From the NCBI RefSeq assembly GCF_000344175.1, contig NZ_ALWW01000011.1, positions 1 to 64,000 on the forward strand: 64,000 nt of DNA. Reading direction: 5' to 3'. Of this stretch, positions 34,869 through 46,933 are shown one piece after another; within the stretch, counting starts at the first letter, position 1, and each line of letters starts with the position of its first letter. Both the position numbers and the translations under genes were made by a program. Source of the DNA: Listeria fleischmannii subsp. fleischmannii LU2006-1 (GTDB lineage Bacteria > Bacillota > Bacilli > Lactobacillales > Listeriaceae). A model generated the notes under the pieces. That model did no database searches and was not told the origin of the DNA. It was given only the letters and a program-made list of their open reading frames with translations.

Positions 34869-34897
34869 ATTATACTGGCAAATACAAAATAATACAA
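34869..34897 (-). promoter_or_regulatory. SigA promoter of the 34079-34846 gene
   Basis: On the minus strand -35 TTGTAT (34897-34892), 17-bp spacer, -10 TATAAT (34874-34869). Confidence 0.6.
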
Positions 34898-34921
34898 TAG
34901 CATGACAAAAAAGACAAAAAA

Positions 34922-35878
34922 TTATCTTTGATGATGAAATTGGTCAATTTTCTCTTCATTATGTTCATCTACAAAGTAAAGTGGCCGTTGTTTTGTTTCA
35001 TTAAAAATACGTCCCAAATATTCCCCAATAATACCCAGTGAAAGTAATTGAATGCCTCCTAAAAATAAGATAACAATCATAAGTGAAGGATAACCGCTCA
35101 CATGTTCACCAAATAGCAGTGTCTTAATAAAAGTCCAAATCATAAATAAAAAGGCAATAATAGAAACAACAATTCCACCAATGGCCGAAAGTCGAAGTGG
35201 AACAGTGGTAAAAGAGGTAATTCCTTCCATTGCTAAATTGGCTAACTGAAAATAATTCCATTTAGATTTCCCGGCTCCACGTTTCTCACGATCGAATAAA
35301 ATTTCTTTTTTTTGAAAACCAATCCAACTAAACATACCTTTTGTATAGCGCTGTGACTCTCGAAATTCACAAAGAGCATTCACAGCACGCCGGTCTAGTA
35401 ATCTAAAGTCACCCGTATCTTCTTGAATAGGCACTTTGGCGATATGTTTTAACAACCTATAAAATTCTTTTGATGTTAATTTTTTGAGTCTGCTTTCACC
35501 ATCACGTGATCTCCGTTTAGCATAGACATCATCATATCCTTCCTCCCAGTACTTAATCATTTCCGGAATCAGTTCAGGCGGATCTTGTAAATCAGCATCC
35601 ATGATGATAACCGCATCCCCGTCAGAATAATCCAGGCCTGCAATCATGGCAATTTCTTTACCAAAATTACGACTTAAATTGATGTAGCTAATACGCGAAT
35701 CATTTGTACGTAGTTCCTTTAAAATTGTAAGTGTTTTATCCTTACTTCCATCATTGATAAATAGAATCTCAAACTGATGCGTCTTTATAGTGTCAATAAC
35801 GTGTGTGACATGTTCATAAAACATGTGTAATACCTGCTCCTCGTTATAAGCAGGTACTAAAAGAGTTATTTTTTTCAT
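34922..35878 (-). CDS. GT2 polyprenyl-phosphate glycosyltransferase (GtrB/CsbB type)
   Basis: Transfers a sugar from a nucleotide donor to undecaprenyl phosphate at the cytosolic face of the membrane, feeding later glycosylation of wall or lipoteichoic acid. 318 residues: GT-A domain with LVPAYNEEQVLHMFYEHV, FINDGSKDKTL, DADLQDPPELIP and the DTGDFRLLDRRAV acceptor region, then two C-terminal membrane helices (about 232-255 and 266-290) and EYLGRIFNETKQRP. No flippase (GtrA/GtcA) or GT-C partner is adjacent. Sits between dgkB and an outer-facing membrane protein. Confidence 0.88.
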   Translation of the reverse strand: MKKITLLVPAYNEEQVLHMFYEHVTHVIDTIKTHQFEILFINDGSKDKTLTILKELRTNDSRISYINLSRNFGKEIAMIAGLDYSDGDAVIIMDADLQDPPELIPEMIKYWEEGYDDVYAKRRSRDGESRLKKLTSKEFYRLLKHIAKVPIQEDTGDFRLLDRRAVNALCEFRESQRYTKGMFSWIGFQKKEILFDREKRGAGKSKWNYFQLANLAMEGITSFTTVPLRLSAIGGIVVSIIAFLFMIWTFIKTLLFGEHVSGYPSLMIVILFLGGIQLLSLGIIGEYLGRIFNETKQRPLYFVDEHNEEKIDQFHHQR

Positions 35879-35912
35879 TTCCGTTATCTCCTATTTCCTT
35901 TTTCAAATACAT

Positions 35913-36857
35913 TTAGATTTGAGCATCAAGTTGTTTTTCACTAGCTAAATCCGAAGCAGGAATGGCATGGATATCTGCAAAAAATTCAATATGACGGTTT
36001 AAATTTTCAAACGTCATCGGTGTTTCCCCGCCCAGTTCCCCGTCTAAATTAATAAGCATTTTATCTTCAGATGTCACAATCACTTTTTTGGATTTCACAT
36101 AAATAATATTCGGTTCTTTAATATGATCGCCTCGAAGGGCAAGTGTGACTAAACGAATAAATTCCGCTAAATTCACTTTTTTTAGAATGATAAGTGAAAA
36201 TTTGCCATCGTCTAGTTTGGCATCTGGCGCAATTTTTTCAAATCCTCCGATTGAGTTTGTCAGTCCGAGTAAAAAGAACATCGCTTTTCCTTCAAAAACG
36301 CCATCATCATATTCTACACGCACATCCGTAGCTTTTAAAGACGGGAGCATTTCAATACCCTTTAAATAATAGGCAAGTTGCCCAAGCATCGTTTTTAACT
36401 TACTTGGCACGTCATAGGTGAGTTCGGTAATTCGACCCCCACCGCCAATATTAATAAAATAGGTATCGTTCGCTTTTCCAATATCCATTGCAACACTTTC
36501 ACCACGTGCGATAATTTCTGTCGCTTTCATCACATCACGAGGAACATGAAGAGCTCTTGCAAAATCATTCGTCGTACCCGTTGGAATAATTCCCACTTTT
36601 GGACGATATTCTTGTTCTGCTATACCATTTATAACTTCATTGATTGTTCCATCTCCACCTGCAGCAACGACTAGATCGTATTTTTCTTGTACAGCACATC
36701 TAGCCTCTCGTTCGGCATCACCAGGTTCTGGTGTCGTCGCATGAGCTGATGTGACGTAGCCGGCATTTTCTAATACCATGAGCACATCTGCTAAATTCTT
36801 CTTTATGATTTCTCGTCCTGAAGTTGGATTATAGATGACGCGGGCGCGCTTCACCAT
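35913..36857 (-). CDS. dgkB: diacylglycerol kinase (DgkB/YerQ family)
   Basis: Recycles diacylglycerol released during lipoteichoic acid synthesis into phosphatidic acid. 314 residues from ATG 36857 (MVKRARVIYNPTSGRE), with GAGAGG 9 bases upstream; the ATG nine bases earlier touches that ribosome site and is unlikely. Lipid-kinase signature AAGGDGTINEVINGI, GIIPTGTTNDFARAL, and MLINLDGELGGETPM near the end. Peripheral membrane enzyme. Downstream of gatB on the same strand after a terminator. Confidence 0.92.
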   Translation of the reverse strand: MVKRARVIYNPTSGREIIKKNLADVLMVLENAGYVTSAHATTPEPGDAEREARCAVQEKYDLVVAAGGDGTINEVINGIAEQEYRPKVGIIPTGTTNDFARALHVPRDVMKATEIIARGESVAMDIGKANDTYFINIGGGGRITELTYDVPSKLKTMLGQLAYYLKGIEMLPSLKATDVRVEYDDGVFEGKAMFFLLGLTNSIGGFEKIAPDAKLDDGKFSLIILKKVNLAEFIRLVTLALRGDHIKEPNIIYVKSKKVIVTSEDKMLINLDGELGGETPMTFENLNRHIEFFADIHAIPASDLASEKQLDAQI

Positions 36858-36951
36858 GGAATTCATCCTCTCTTACATAAAACATATTCGTTTTATCAAC
36901 AAATTTTCATTAACATTTTCATTATAGCAAATTGGGCCTTTTTTTCCCATA

Positions 36952-36987
36952 AAAAAGAAGGGAGCTCATTTAATCCCCCTTCTTTTT
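36952..36987 (-). terminator. terminator of the gatCAB operon
   Basis: AAAAAGAAGGG (36952-36962) / CCCTTCTTTTT (36977-36987), 4 bases after the gatB stop, T-run on the minus strand. Confidence 0.85.
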
Positions 36988-36990
36988 AGC

Positions 36991-38421
36991 TTAGCGTTTA
37001 TTCATTTCTTCGATGAGTAGTTGGTTAACCATTTGTGGGTTGGCTTGACCTTTTGTGGCTTTCATCACTTGGCCCACGAGGAAACCTACGGCACGGTCTT
37101 TGCCGTTTTTATAGTCTTCGATTGATTGGGCATTTTCATCCAAAATTCCTGAAATAATTGTGCGGAGTTCGCCCTCATCAGAGATTTGAACAAGGCCTTT
37201 TGCTTTTACGACTTCTTCTGCATCTCCGCCGTTTGTAGCTAGTTCGCGGAAAACTTTTTTAGCGATTTTGGAAGAAATCGTGCCTTTTTCGATAAGGCCA
37301 ATCATGCCAGCAAGATTAGCTGGTGTTAAGCCTGTTTCGTGTAATTCTTTTTGTTCGGCGTTAAGATATGCGGATACTTCGCCCATTAGCCAATTAGAAG
37401 CTTGTTTGGCGTCAGCTCCGGCAGCTAATGTTTCTTCAAAGAAATCGGACATTTCTTTTGTTAATGTTAGTACCATCGCATCGTAGGTTGGTAATCCTAA
37501 TTCGCTCACATAACGCGCTTGACGTTTGTCTGGCAGTTCTGGGATTTCAGCGCGAATACGTTCCATCCAAGCATCATCAATAAATAAATCAACGAGGTCT
37601 GGTTCTGGGAAGTAACGATAGTCATCAGAACCTTCTTTTACACGCATAAGCGATGTTTTACCCGTTGCTTCATCAAAACGTCGTGTTTCTTGTTCGATGA
37701 TGCCACCTGCCATAAGCACTTCTGCTTGGCGTTTTTCTTCATATTCAATACCTTTACGTACATTATTAAAGGAGTTTAAATTTTTAAGCTCTGTTTTCAC
37801 ACCAAACGCTTCTTGCCCAACTGGACGAATGGAGATATTGGCATCACAACGCATAGAGCCTTCCTCCATTTTCACATCAGAAACGCCTGTATATTGAATA
37901 ATGGATTTTAATTTTTCAAGATACGCATACGCTTCTTCTGCAGAGCGGATATCTGGCTCTGAAACGATTTCAATCAGCGGGGTACCTTGGCGATTAATAT
38001 CGACGAGTGAATACCCTTTATTTGTATGTGTATTTTTACCGGCATCTTCTTCTAAATGAAGACGTGTGATACCGATTTTCTTTTTACGACCGCCTACTTC
38101 GATTTCAATATGACCGTGTTCCCCAATTGGTTTATCGAATTGCGAGATTTGATAGGCTTTTGGATTATCTGGATAAAAATAGTTTTTGCGATCAAATTTA
38201 GTATGTTTGGCAATTTCACAATTAATCGCCATAGCTGCCTTCATGCCAAATTCAACAGCACGTTTATTTAAAACAGGTAATACGCCTGGCATTCCTAAAT
38301 CGACTACGGTTGTATTTGTATTCGGTTCTGCACCAAAATGCGCCGGAGCAGAAGAGAAAATTTTGGATTCCGTTTTTAATTCAACATGGACTTCAAGCCC
38401 GATAATAGTTTCAAAATTCAT
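36991..38421 (-). CDS. gatB: Asp-tRNA(Asn)/Glu-tRNA(Gln) amidotransferase subunit B
   Basis: Recognises misacylated tRNA and phosphorylates the Glu/Asp side chain in the transamidation path to Gln-tRNA(Gln). 476 residues, family length. Starts [17 protein letters not shown] ([20 protein letters not shown]), has [42 protein letters not shown] and the C-terminal YqeY-like tail. Third gene of gatCAB. Confidence 0.97.
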   Translation of the reverse strand: MNFETIIGLEVHVELKTESKIFSSAPAHFGAEPNTNTTVVDLGMPGVLPVLNKRAVEFGMKAAMAINCEIAKHTKFDRKNYFYPDNPKAYQISQFDKPIGEHGHIEIEVGGRKKKIGITRLHLEEDAGKNTHTNKGYSLVDINRQGTPLIEIVSEPDIRSAEEAYAYLEKLKSIIQYTGVSDVKMEEGSMRCDANISIRPVGQEAFGVKTELKNLNSFNNVRKGIEYEEKRQAEVLMAGGIIEQETRRFDEATGKTSLMRVKEGSDDYRYFPEPDLVDLFIDDAWMERIRAEIPELPDKRQARYVSELGLPTYDAMVLTLTKEMSDFFEETLAAGADAKQASNWLMGEVSAYLNAEQKELHETGLTPANLAGMIGLIEKGTISSKIAKKVFRELATNGGDAEEVVKAKGLVQISDEGELRTIISGILDENAQSIEDYKNGKDRAVGFLVGQVMKATKGQANPQMVNQLLIEEMNKR

Positions 38422-38436
38422 GACTGCACCGCCTTT

Positions 38437-39888
38437 TTATAATGATGGTTTTCTTTTATGAAAATCTGTTGCTTGTTCAAATGCATGAGCAACTTGGTAA
38501 ATTTGACCTTCTTTAAAATGATTCCCGATAATTTGAAGGCCAACTGGCAGACCCTCGCTTAACCCGCAAGGAACAGAAATCGCTGGAAGTCCTGCCAAAT
38601 TAATTGGAATCGTGAGTAAGTCATTTTGATACATCGTAATCGGATCATGAATCATACCATCAATATCAAAAGCCGTTGTTGGCGTACTAGGACCAATAAT
38701 CACATCATAGTTTTCAAAAACTTTCTCAAAATCTTGTTTAATTAATGTTCTTGCTTGTTGTGCTTTTTTATAATACGCATCATAATAGCCTGAACTTAGG
38801 GAATACGTACCGAGCATAATACGGCGCTTCACTTCGTCACCAAAGCCCTCCGACCGCGTTTTTTTGTAAAGTTCTTCAAGCGAATTCGCATTTTCCGTGC
38901 GGTAACCATAACGCACTCCATCAAAACGCGCTAGATTTGACGATGCTTCACTGGATGCTAAAATATAGTAACTTGCAACCCCGTACTCAGAATGCGGCAA
39001 GGAAACTTCTTCCCACGTCGCGCCAAGTTTTTCGAGTGTTTTTAAAGCATCCATAACAGCGGTTTTAACACCAGGCTGTACACCCTCGCCTAGGTACTCT
39101 TTTGGAACACCAATTTTAAGACCTTTTACATCACCCGTTAAGTATTTTGAAAAGTCTTCAACAGGGGCATCAATGGATGTCGAGTCATTTTCATCCACGC
39201 CAGAAATGGCTTGCAGCAAGTAAGCATTATCCTCAACTGTCCGAGTGATAGGACCAATTTGATCTAGCGAGGAGGCAAAAGCAATGAGCCCAAACCGAGA
39301 AATCCGTCCGTATGTAGGTTTCATTCCCACGACCCCGCAAAAAGCAGCCGGTTGGCGAATGGAACCACCCGTATCAGATCCAAGTGAAAAGAGGACTTCA
39401 GACGCTGCTACTGAAGCAGCACTGCCGCCTGATGATCCACCGGGTACTTTTGATAAGTCCCAAGGGTTATAGGTTTTATGGAAGTGAGACGTTTCCGTTG
39501 AGGAGCCCATCGCAAATTCATCCATATTTAATTTTCCGATATTAATAACTTGTGCTTGTTTTAATTTTTGTATAACGGTCGCATCGTAAATTGGGTCAAA
39601 GTTATATAAAATCTTACTTGCCGCTGTTGTTCGCAAGTTTTTTGTGACAATATTATCTTTCACCGCGATGGGTAGACCTGCCAGCATATTTTTTGGATCA
39701 ATCCCTGAATCGCCAAGTTCTTCTGCGATATCGAGTGCTGTTTCTTTATTTAAAGTTATAAAAGATTGTACTTTATCTTCAACTGCATCAATACGGTCAA
39801 ATGATTCTTTCACTAAGTCAAATGGCGAAATTTCTTTTTTGACTAATTTATCATGCAGATTTTTCACTGAGTGTTCAAATAATCCCAA
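38437..39888 (-). CDS. gatA: Asp-tRNA(Asn)/Glu-tRNA(Gln) amidotransferase subunit A
   Basis: Amidase subunit that frees ammonia from glutamine for GatB. 483 residues. Ser-cisSer-Lys triad visible: Lys in [10 protein letters not shown], Ser residues in [14 protein letters not shown] and [16 protein letters not shown]. Between gatC and gatB with gaps of 15-18 bases. Confidence 0.97.
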   Translation of the reverse strand: MGLFEHSVKNLHDKLVKKEISPFDLVKESFDRIDAVEDKVQSFITLNKETALDIAEELGDSGIDPKNMLAGLPIAVKDNIVTKNLRTTAASKILYNFDPIYDATVIQKLKQAQVINIGKLNMDEFAMGSSTETSHFHKTYNPWDLSKVPGGSSGGSAASVAASEVLFSLGSDTGGSIRQPAAFCGVVGMKPTYGRISRFGLIAFASSLDQIGPITRTVEDNAYLLQAISGVDENDSTSIDAPVEDFSKYLTGDVKGLKIGVPKEYLGEGVQPGVKTAVMDALKTLEKLGATWEEVSLPHSEYGVASYYILASSEASSNLARFDGVRYGYRTENANSLEELYKKTRSEGFGDEVKRRIMLGTYSLSSGYYDAYYKKAQQARTLIKQDFEKVFENYDVIIGPSTPTTAFDIDGMIHDPITMYQNDLLTIPINLAGLPAISVPCGLSEGLPVGLQIIGNHFKEGQIYQVAHAFEQATDFHKRKPSL

Positions 39889-39906
39889 AACTAATTCCCT
39901 CCTAGT

Positions 39907-40200
39907 CTAGTCTTCTAAAATCGTTGGTACTTTAAACATACCATCCTGTGTTTCAGGTGCGTTACGAAGTACTTTTTCACGTTTTAATCCAGGGTGAGAA
40001 ACATCTTCCCGTAAAACGTTTGATACCTCTATGGCGTGAGAAGTTGGCTCCACATTCGCTGTATCAAGCTGGTCTAATTTTTCCACCATTTCAATAATAT
40101 TGCCTAGTTGGCTTGCAAAAGCAACTGCTTCCTCACTAGAAACATCTAGTTTTGCTAAATTAGCCACTTTTAAAACGGTCTCTTTGGATATGTTTGTCAA
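39907..40200 (-). CDS. gatC: Asp-tRNA(Asn)/Glu-tRNA(Gln) amidotransferase subunit C
   Basis: Small subunit that stabilises GatA with GatB. 97 residues with VLKVANLAKLDVSSEEAVAF and the C-terminal LREDVSHPGLKREKVLRNAP, both family hallmarks. First gene of the operon; AAAGGAGG before ATG 40200 and an extended -10 promoter at 40240-40248. Confidence 0.95.
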   Translation of the reverse strand: MTNISKETVLKVANLAKLDVSSEEAVAFASQLGNIIEMVEKLDQLDTANVEPTSHAIEVSNVLREDVSHPGLKREKVLRNAPETQDGMFKVPTILED

Positions 40201-40239
40201 GACGCCATCCTCCTTTTCGTTTTTTCCACTAATGCTAAA

Positions 40240-40248
40240 ATTATATCA
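40240..40248 (-). promoter_or_regulatory. extended -10 promoter of gatCAB
   Basis: TGATATAAT on the minus strand, 40 bases before gatC ATG. A nearby AATAAGCGCTTCT is cre-like only loosely. Confidence 0.5.
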
Positions 40249-40289
40249 TAGAAGCGCTTATTGCGATATAAAAATTGTGTAAAACGTAG

Positions 40290-40320
40290 AAAAGTTCCAA
40301 GCTTCTCGCTTGGAACTTTT
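40290..40320 (-). terminator. terminator of the pcrB-pcrA-ligA-camS operon
   Basis: 13-bp perfect stem AAAAGTTCCAAGC (40290-40302) / GCTTGGAACTTTT (40308-40320) with a 5-base loop, 2 bases after the camS stop. Confidence 0.9.
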
Positions 40321-40322
40321 CA

Positions 40323-41441
40323 TTAGTTATAAATATGGGCCGTTGCGGCACTATCGCTAGGTTTTCGCGTAATAAGGGCAGCTGGTCCATCTGATGTAGA
40401 AATATTAACTTGGAGACTCGCTTCTTTTGGTAAATGTTTACCCACTAAATCTGTGACATATTGGGTAAATCCAATGATTTCAGCTTCTCCGTAAAATTGT
40501 AACGGAATATCAACGGCAAGTTCTCTCATTTGGCCGTCTTCATAACGGGCACGTCCAACTACACCGGTGAAATTAGGATAATATTTTTCAATATCTGCTT
40601 TAAAATTGAGGAAGGAATCATTATCTGACTTATGGTCACTTGCTGCTTCTGTAGAAGGCAAGATATAATTTTTCTCTTTTACAGTTTTAAAATTACCTAA
40701 TTCATTTCCATTTGCAGTCGCATAGGCAACATAATTACCTGGTGCAACGGCATCCCTACGACCTTGTTTATAAATCGCAATTGTAACCGGTACATTTTCT
40801 AAACCTTTTGTTTGGCGGATACGCGTTAAGATGGTTTGTGACATTGCTTTTCCTTCCGCTAGCAATTTGTCATCGCTAATATCTTGTTCAAATGTGTCAC
40901 CATATTGTTCTTTTTGATAGTAGTCCACAGAATTCATAGCAAGCGCTATTGAAACGCCACCAAGTGAGACTGTATCTTTATCCGTTTTCTTCAAATAATC
41001 TTGCTCTAGAATGTGTGCTAAATAAATTGGATTACGATTTTCCCCAAATCCATTGTCAACTGGATTTAAGCCCTCTTTATTTTTATCACTTTTCCTGCCA
41101 AGCCAAGAAGTTAATAAATCTTTGTCTAAATACTGACCTTCTTGGAACAGATAATTATCTGATGAATATTCATTTTGTGAAATACGCATTAGGCCCGCTT
41201 CGAGCTCATTAATATCATAGCGGGAATAAATATTGGAAACGACTAGGCCTCTGGATTTACTAGCCTTATAAGGTAAGACTGTTTTATAGTAATTCTCAGA
41301 AATTTGGTTTTTCGTCATAATGCCTGTTTCACTTTTTTTCTCTTCGTCTTTTGTGACCACTTTCTCATCTGATGTCAGTTTAGGCGCACATCCTGTTAAC
41401 ACAAGCAGGGAGGCCAAAACGAGTATTAAATATTTTTTCAT
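40323..41441 (-). CDS. camS: CamS family lipoprotein (sex-pheromone precursor type)
   Basis: 372 residues: signal peptide with lipobox LVLTGC (Cys18), so processed and anchored to the outer face of the membrane. The rest is the CamS domain, e.g. ENYYKTVLPYKASKSRGLVV and GLENVPVTIAIYKQGRRD. In enterococci and staphylococci the cleaved leader of CamS-like lipoproteins acts as a peptide pheromone; here LASLLVLTG would be the comparable segment. Cellular role of the mature protein is unknown. Last gene of the operon, 3 bases after ligA. Confidence 0.88.
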   Translation of the reverse strand: MKKYLILVLASLLVLTGCAPKLTSDEKVVTKDEEKKSETGIMTKNQISENYYKTVLPYKASKSRGLVVSNIYSRYDINELEAGLMRISQNEYSSDNYLFQEGQYLDKDLLTSWLGRKSDKNKEGLNPVDNGFGENRNPIYLAHILEQDYLKKTDKDTVSLGGVSIALAMNSVDYYQKEQYGDTFEQDISDDKLLAEGKAMSQTILTRIRQTKGLENVPVTIAIYKQGRRDAVAPGNYVAYATANGNELGNFKTVKEKNYILPSTEAASDHKSDNDSFLNFKADIEKYYPNFTGVVGRARYEDGQMRELAVDIPLQFYGEAEIIGFTQYVTDLVGKHLPKEASLQVNISTSDGPAALITRKPSDSAATAHIYN

Positions 41442-41444
41442 TAT

Positions 41445-43463
<2,019 letters not shown>

Positions 43464-43469
43464 CTACCT

Positions 43470-45665
43470 TTACACTTTTTCAATTGGCGCAAATTCGGCC
43501 AGCAATCGTTTAATTCCAGTTGGACTAGGAAAAGCGATATCAAGTTCCATATTGCTTCCTTCTCCTTTTACGCTAACAACTGTTCCTGTGCCCCATTTTT
43601 TATGAGCGGCCTTATCACCGACAGCCCAGCCTAGATTCTCTGCTCCGCTTGACTGATAAGTGGCAATAGGTTTTGTATTTAGAACCGAGCGTTTAAATGG
43701 TACTTCTTTCAGCTTGTTTTCATTTCCCGTCTCCAGCAAATCTTGCGGAATTTCGCCAATAAAACGTGATTCGGCATTTGCGGTTGAGCGTCCAAATAGC
43801 ATGCGGGAATAAGCACTTGTGATAAACAGTTCTTCTTCAGCACGCGTGATGCCCACATAAGCAAGACGGCGTTCTTCTTCCATTTCATCTTCTTCAAAAA
43901 GGGCACGTGAATGCGGGAAAATTCCTTCTTCAAGGCCAACTAAAAAGACAACCGGGAACTCTAAACCTTTTGCTGAATGAAGTGTCATGAGTGTGACAGC
44001 GCCCGTTTGCTCTAAGTCGTCCTCTAATTGATCCACGTCTGCTACAAGTGCTAAGTCCGTTAAAAAGGCGAGCAGTGACTTATCCTCACTTTCTTTTTCG
44101 AAGTTTTGCGTAACAGAAAGGAACTCGTCAATATTTTCAAGTCGTGTCTGGGCTTCAATCGTTCTTTCATTTTTCAGCATGTCGCGGTAACCCGTTTTCT
44201 CCAAAACTTGCTCGACAAGCTCTGTAACTGAAAGAAATTCCTGCATTTGGCTAAATCCGCGGATTAAATCGTGGAATTCGACCAATTGTTTGCTTGTTTT
44301 CGCGGGTATGCCGGCGAGTTCAATACGATTTAAAACTTCAAATAATGTTAAATCATAGGCATTTGCAGTATTGGCCATTTTATCTAATGAGCCAGCGCCA
44401 ACACCACGTTTGGGTACATTAATGATACGCGCTAAACTAATATCATCTTCGTTATTCGAAATAAGACGCAAATACGCTAAAATATCTTTAATTTCTTTAC
44501 GGTCATAGAATTTAGTGCCACCAACCATGGTATAGGCCATATTGGATTTCATGAAAAATTCCTCCATGACACGGGACTGAGCATTTGTTCGGTAAAGAAT
44601 TGCAAAATCAGATAATGGTCGATTTTTATTTGCGACTTCTTCTTGAATTTTGCTCACAACATAAGACGCTTCTTCTTTTTCCGTTAAGGCTTTATGATAG
44701 AAAATTTTTGCGCCTTCGTCATTACTGGTCCACAAATTTTTCGGCTTACGATTTCGATTATTTTCGATAACGTGGTTTGCGGCTTCTAAAATTCGTTTTG
44801 TGGATCTGTAGTTTTCCTCAAGCATAATCATTTTCGCATTAGGATAATCCTTTTCAAACGATAAAATGTTGGAAATATCCGCACCGCGCCATCCGTAAAT
44901 GGACTGATCGGAGTCGCCGACAACACAAAGATTGCGTAGTTTAGCCGCGAAAAGTTTCACGAGCAAGTACTGCGCATGGTTCGTATCTTGATATTCATCA
45001 ACATGAATGTATTGAAATTTTCGCTGATAGTATTCTAAAACTTCAGGTACACGTTCAAAAAGCTGGATTGTCACCATAATTAAATCATCAAAATCTAGCG
45101 CCTGATTTTTTTTCAGCTTCTTCTCGTATGCCTCATACACTTCCGCCACCATCTTATCGTAGTAGCCGCTTGCCTCGCGCTTATAAAGTGCTGCGTCCAT
45201 TAACTCATTTTTAGCATTGCTAATGGAAGCTAGGATGCCACGTGGCTCATATTTTTTAGAATCAATATTTTTATCTTTTAAAATACCTTTAATGACGGAA
45301 AGCTGGTCACTGCTGTCTAAAATCGTAAAATTGCGCTCATAACCGATTCGGTCAATGTCACGTCTTAAAATACGCACGCACATAGAGTGGAAAGTAGACA
45401 TCCAAATGGACTCTGCTATCCCGCCAAGTAGGCCCGTAACACGCGCTTTCATTTCGCGCGCCGCTTTATTTGTAAAGGTAATTGCTAAAATATTATAGGG
45501 ATTCACTTCACGCTCTTTAATTAAATAGGCAATTCGGTGTGTTAAAACGCGCGTCTTCCCACTACCCGCTCCTGCCATAATTAAAAGCGGTCCCTCCGTT
45601 GTTTGTACCGCTCGTTTTTGTTCACTATTAAGTCCTTTTACTAGTTCTTCACTGTTTAATTGCAT
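43470..45665 (-). CDS. pcrA: ATP-dependent DNA helicase PcrA
   Basis: Essential UvrD-family 3'-5' helicase that removes RecA filaments and resolves replication-transcription conflicts. About 731 residues from ATG 45665 ([12 protein letters not shown]), after GGTGGTGG. Walker [13 protein letters not shown], motif [14 protein letters not shown], motif [16 protein letters not shown], motif [12 protein letters not shown], and the C-terminal Tudor-like domain [20 protein letters not shown] that binds RNA polymerase in relatives. Confidence 0.97.
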   Translation of the reverse strand: MQLNSEELVKGLNSEQKRAVQTTEGPLLIMAGAGSGKTRVLTHRIAYLIKEREVNPYNILAITFTNKAAREMKARVTGLLGGIAESIWMSTFHSMCVRILRRDIDRIGYERNFTILDSSDQLSVIKGILKDKNIDSKKYEPRGILASISNAKNELMDAALYKREASGYYDKMVAEVYEAYEKKLKKNQALDFDDLIMVTIQLFERVPEVLEYYQRKFQYIHVDEYQDTNHAQYLLVKLFAAKLRNLCVVGDSDQSIYGWRGADISNILSFEKDYPNAKMIMLEENYRSTKRILEAANHVIENNRNRKPKNLWTSNDEGAKIFYHKALTEKEEASYVVSKIQEEVANKNRPLSDFAILYRTNAQSRVMEEFFMKSNMAYTMVGGTKFYDRKEIKDILAYLRLISNNEDDISLARIINVPKRGVGAGSLDKMANTANAYDLTLFEVLNRIELAGIPAKTSKQLVEFHDLIRGFSQMQEFLSVTELVEQVLEKTGYRDMLKNERTIEAQTRLENIDEFLSVTQNFEKESEDKSLLAFLTDLALVADVDQLEDDLEQTGAVTLMTLHSAKGLEFPVVFLVGLEEGIFPHSRALFEEDEMEEERRLAYVGITRAEEELFITSAYSRMLFGRSTANAESRFIGEIPQDLLETGNENKLKEVPFKRSVLNTKPIATYQSSGAENLGWAVGDKAAHKKWGTGTVVSVKGEGSNMELDIAFPSPTGIKRLLAEFAPIEKV

Positions 45666-45693
45666 TTTTATCCACCACCACAAACATTTGTTC

Positions 45694-46398
45694 TTATTTT
45701 ATCATATTATCCCCGCGCCCGCTAGCCCTAGCCGAGACGCGTGTTGTTGCTAGTGCTTCCTCTAAATTTTCATAAATTAAGTTACCCACAATAATGACAT
45801 CCGCCACTTCTGCCATTTTTTTAGCATCTATAAGCGAGCGAATTCCTCCACCGTACCACAATTTTGTCTCGCTTAGAACCGCTTTTGCAGCCTTTAAAAT
45901 CGTGACATCCCCGAATATACCACTATATTCCACATAAAAAATCGGCAGGTGGAAAAAATGTTCTGCCAGTTCAGCATACGCCGCAACAGTTTCTGCTTCC
46001 AAATTGGTCTCTGCCCCGGTTTTAATCGCCGCTTTTGCATCTTTGTTTAAAATCACATAACCAACTGGCGAAAGTCGCCTAAACGGTACATGAGGGGCAT
46101 ATTTGCGTAAAATTTCCACATGCAACCCATGCGACCAAGTGGTGTCACGTGTATTTAATACCATCGGAATTAAAAATTGGTCAGCTAACGGTAAAATCAT
46201 GTCCGGTGTACTCACCTCTAAATAAAGAGGCAAATCAGTTTCCATAAAGCATTCATAAGTTTCTGTGACATTTTCTAATGTAATTTCATCGGTGCCACCA
46301 ATAATAAAGCCATCCGTTTCGCTTTGTAACAACCGCTTAATGGCTTCTTCTGAGAGTGGCTTTGCTGGATCTATTTTAAATAAATGCCGCACATACAC
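45694..46398 (-). CDS. pcrB: heptaprenylglyceryl phosphate synthase PcrB
   Basis: Joins sn-glycerol-1-phosphate to heptaprenyl diphosphate, forming an archaeal-type ether lipid precursor. 234 residues, TIM barrel: [12 protein letters not shown] near residue 30, [25 protein letters not shown] and [15 protein letters not shown]. First gene of the operon with pcrA, ligA and camS. The substrate glycerol-1-phosphate needs an AraM-type dehydrogenase; the Fe-ADH-family gene at 21284 is the only relative in the window, and whether it does that is open. Confidence 0.92.
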   Translation of the reverse strand: MYVRHLFKIDPAKPLSEEAIKRLLQSETDGFIIGGTDEITLENVTETYECFMETDLPLYLEVSTPDMILPLADQFLIPMVLNTRDTTWSHGLHVEILRKYAPHVPFRRLSPVGYVILNKDAKAAIKTGAETNLEAETVAAYAELAEHFFHLPIFYVEYSGIFGDVTILKAAKAVLSETKLWYGGGIRSLIDAKKMAEVADVIIVGNLIYENLEEALATTRVSARASGRGDNMIK

Positions 46399-46443
46399 TA
46401 ACTCCCTTACTAAAATTCCAATTTTGAATAGCTAGACTCATCT

Positions 46444-46452
46444 ATTATAGCA
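46444..46452 (-). promoter_or_regulatory. extended -10 promoter of the pcrB operon
   Basis: TGCTATAAT on the minus strand, about 46 bases before the pcrB ATG; no strong -35. Confidence 0.5.
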
Positions 46453-46544
46453 TTTGTTGGTTTTTCATTCATCTGTTCCAGCCAGAATTTAACTTTTTTT
46501 GAACTTTTTTTAATATCCATAGAAATTTAGCATGTTATAGATAC

Positions 46545-46593
46545 AAAAAAACTTGTCATGAAACCTCTTAAAAAGAGTTTTCATGACAAGTTT
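46545..46593 (-). terminator. terminator of the small membrane-protein frame
   Basis: 15-bp arms AAACTTGTCATGAAA (46549-46563) / TTTCATGACAAGTTT (46579-46593); loop region can extend the pairing (CTCTT/AAGAG). T-run on the minus strand. Confidence 0.85.
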
Positions 46594-46729
46594 AGGTTGC
46601 GGAATGTTTTGTTTCTTGACTAATAAAATAGCCAAAAAGCGCTGAGGTTAAAACAAATGAATCCCATTTTAACAAACAAAGAATATAGATGATGGTTAAA
46701 ATAGTTATACGTATGTAAAATACTTCCTC
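46592..46729 (-). CDS. small hydrophobic protein without a visible start codon
   Basis: Open frame of about 45 codons ending at TAA 46592-46594, preceded by a strong TTAGGAGGAAG (46734-46724) and followed at once by a terminator, so it looks like a gene. Translation begins EEVFYIRITILTIIYIL, continues CLLKWDSFVLTSALFGYFIS and ends QETKHSAT: one or two membrane segments. There is no ATG, GTG or TTG in this frame after the ribosome site. One extra base, making GTATG-TTT, would give a 43-residue protein; alternatively ATA or ATT initiates. Unknown function. Confidence 0.45.
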   Translation of the reverse strand, partial: EEVFYIRITILTIIYILCLLKWDSFVLTSALFGYFISQETKHSAT

Positions 46730-46933
46730 CTAAATCCAACTAAACCTCTTTTTCCTTTTAAGTATACTAAAAATCAGGCGGTTTATACTGGCATGATTAA
46801 GCAGATCAATTTTCGCGAAACTTGTCTTGAATAGATTTTTTATGTATGAAATGTAATTTTTTATGAAAATATATCCAAAACAAGCGAATTATTTGGTATG
46901 ATAAACTTTACTTCATCTCGAAAGGGGAATTTT

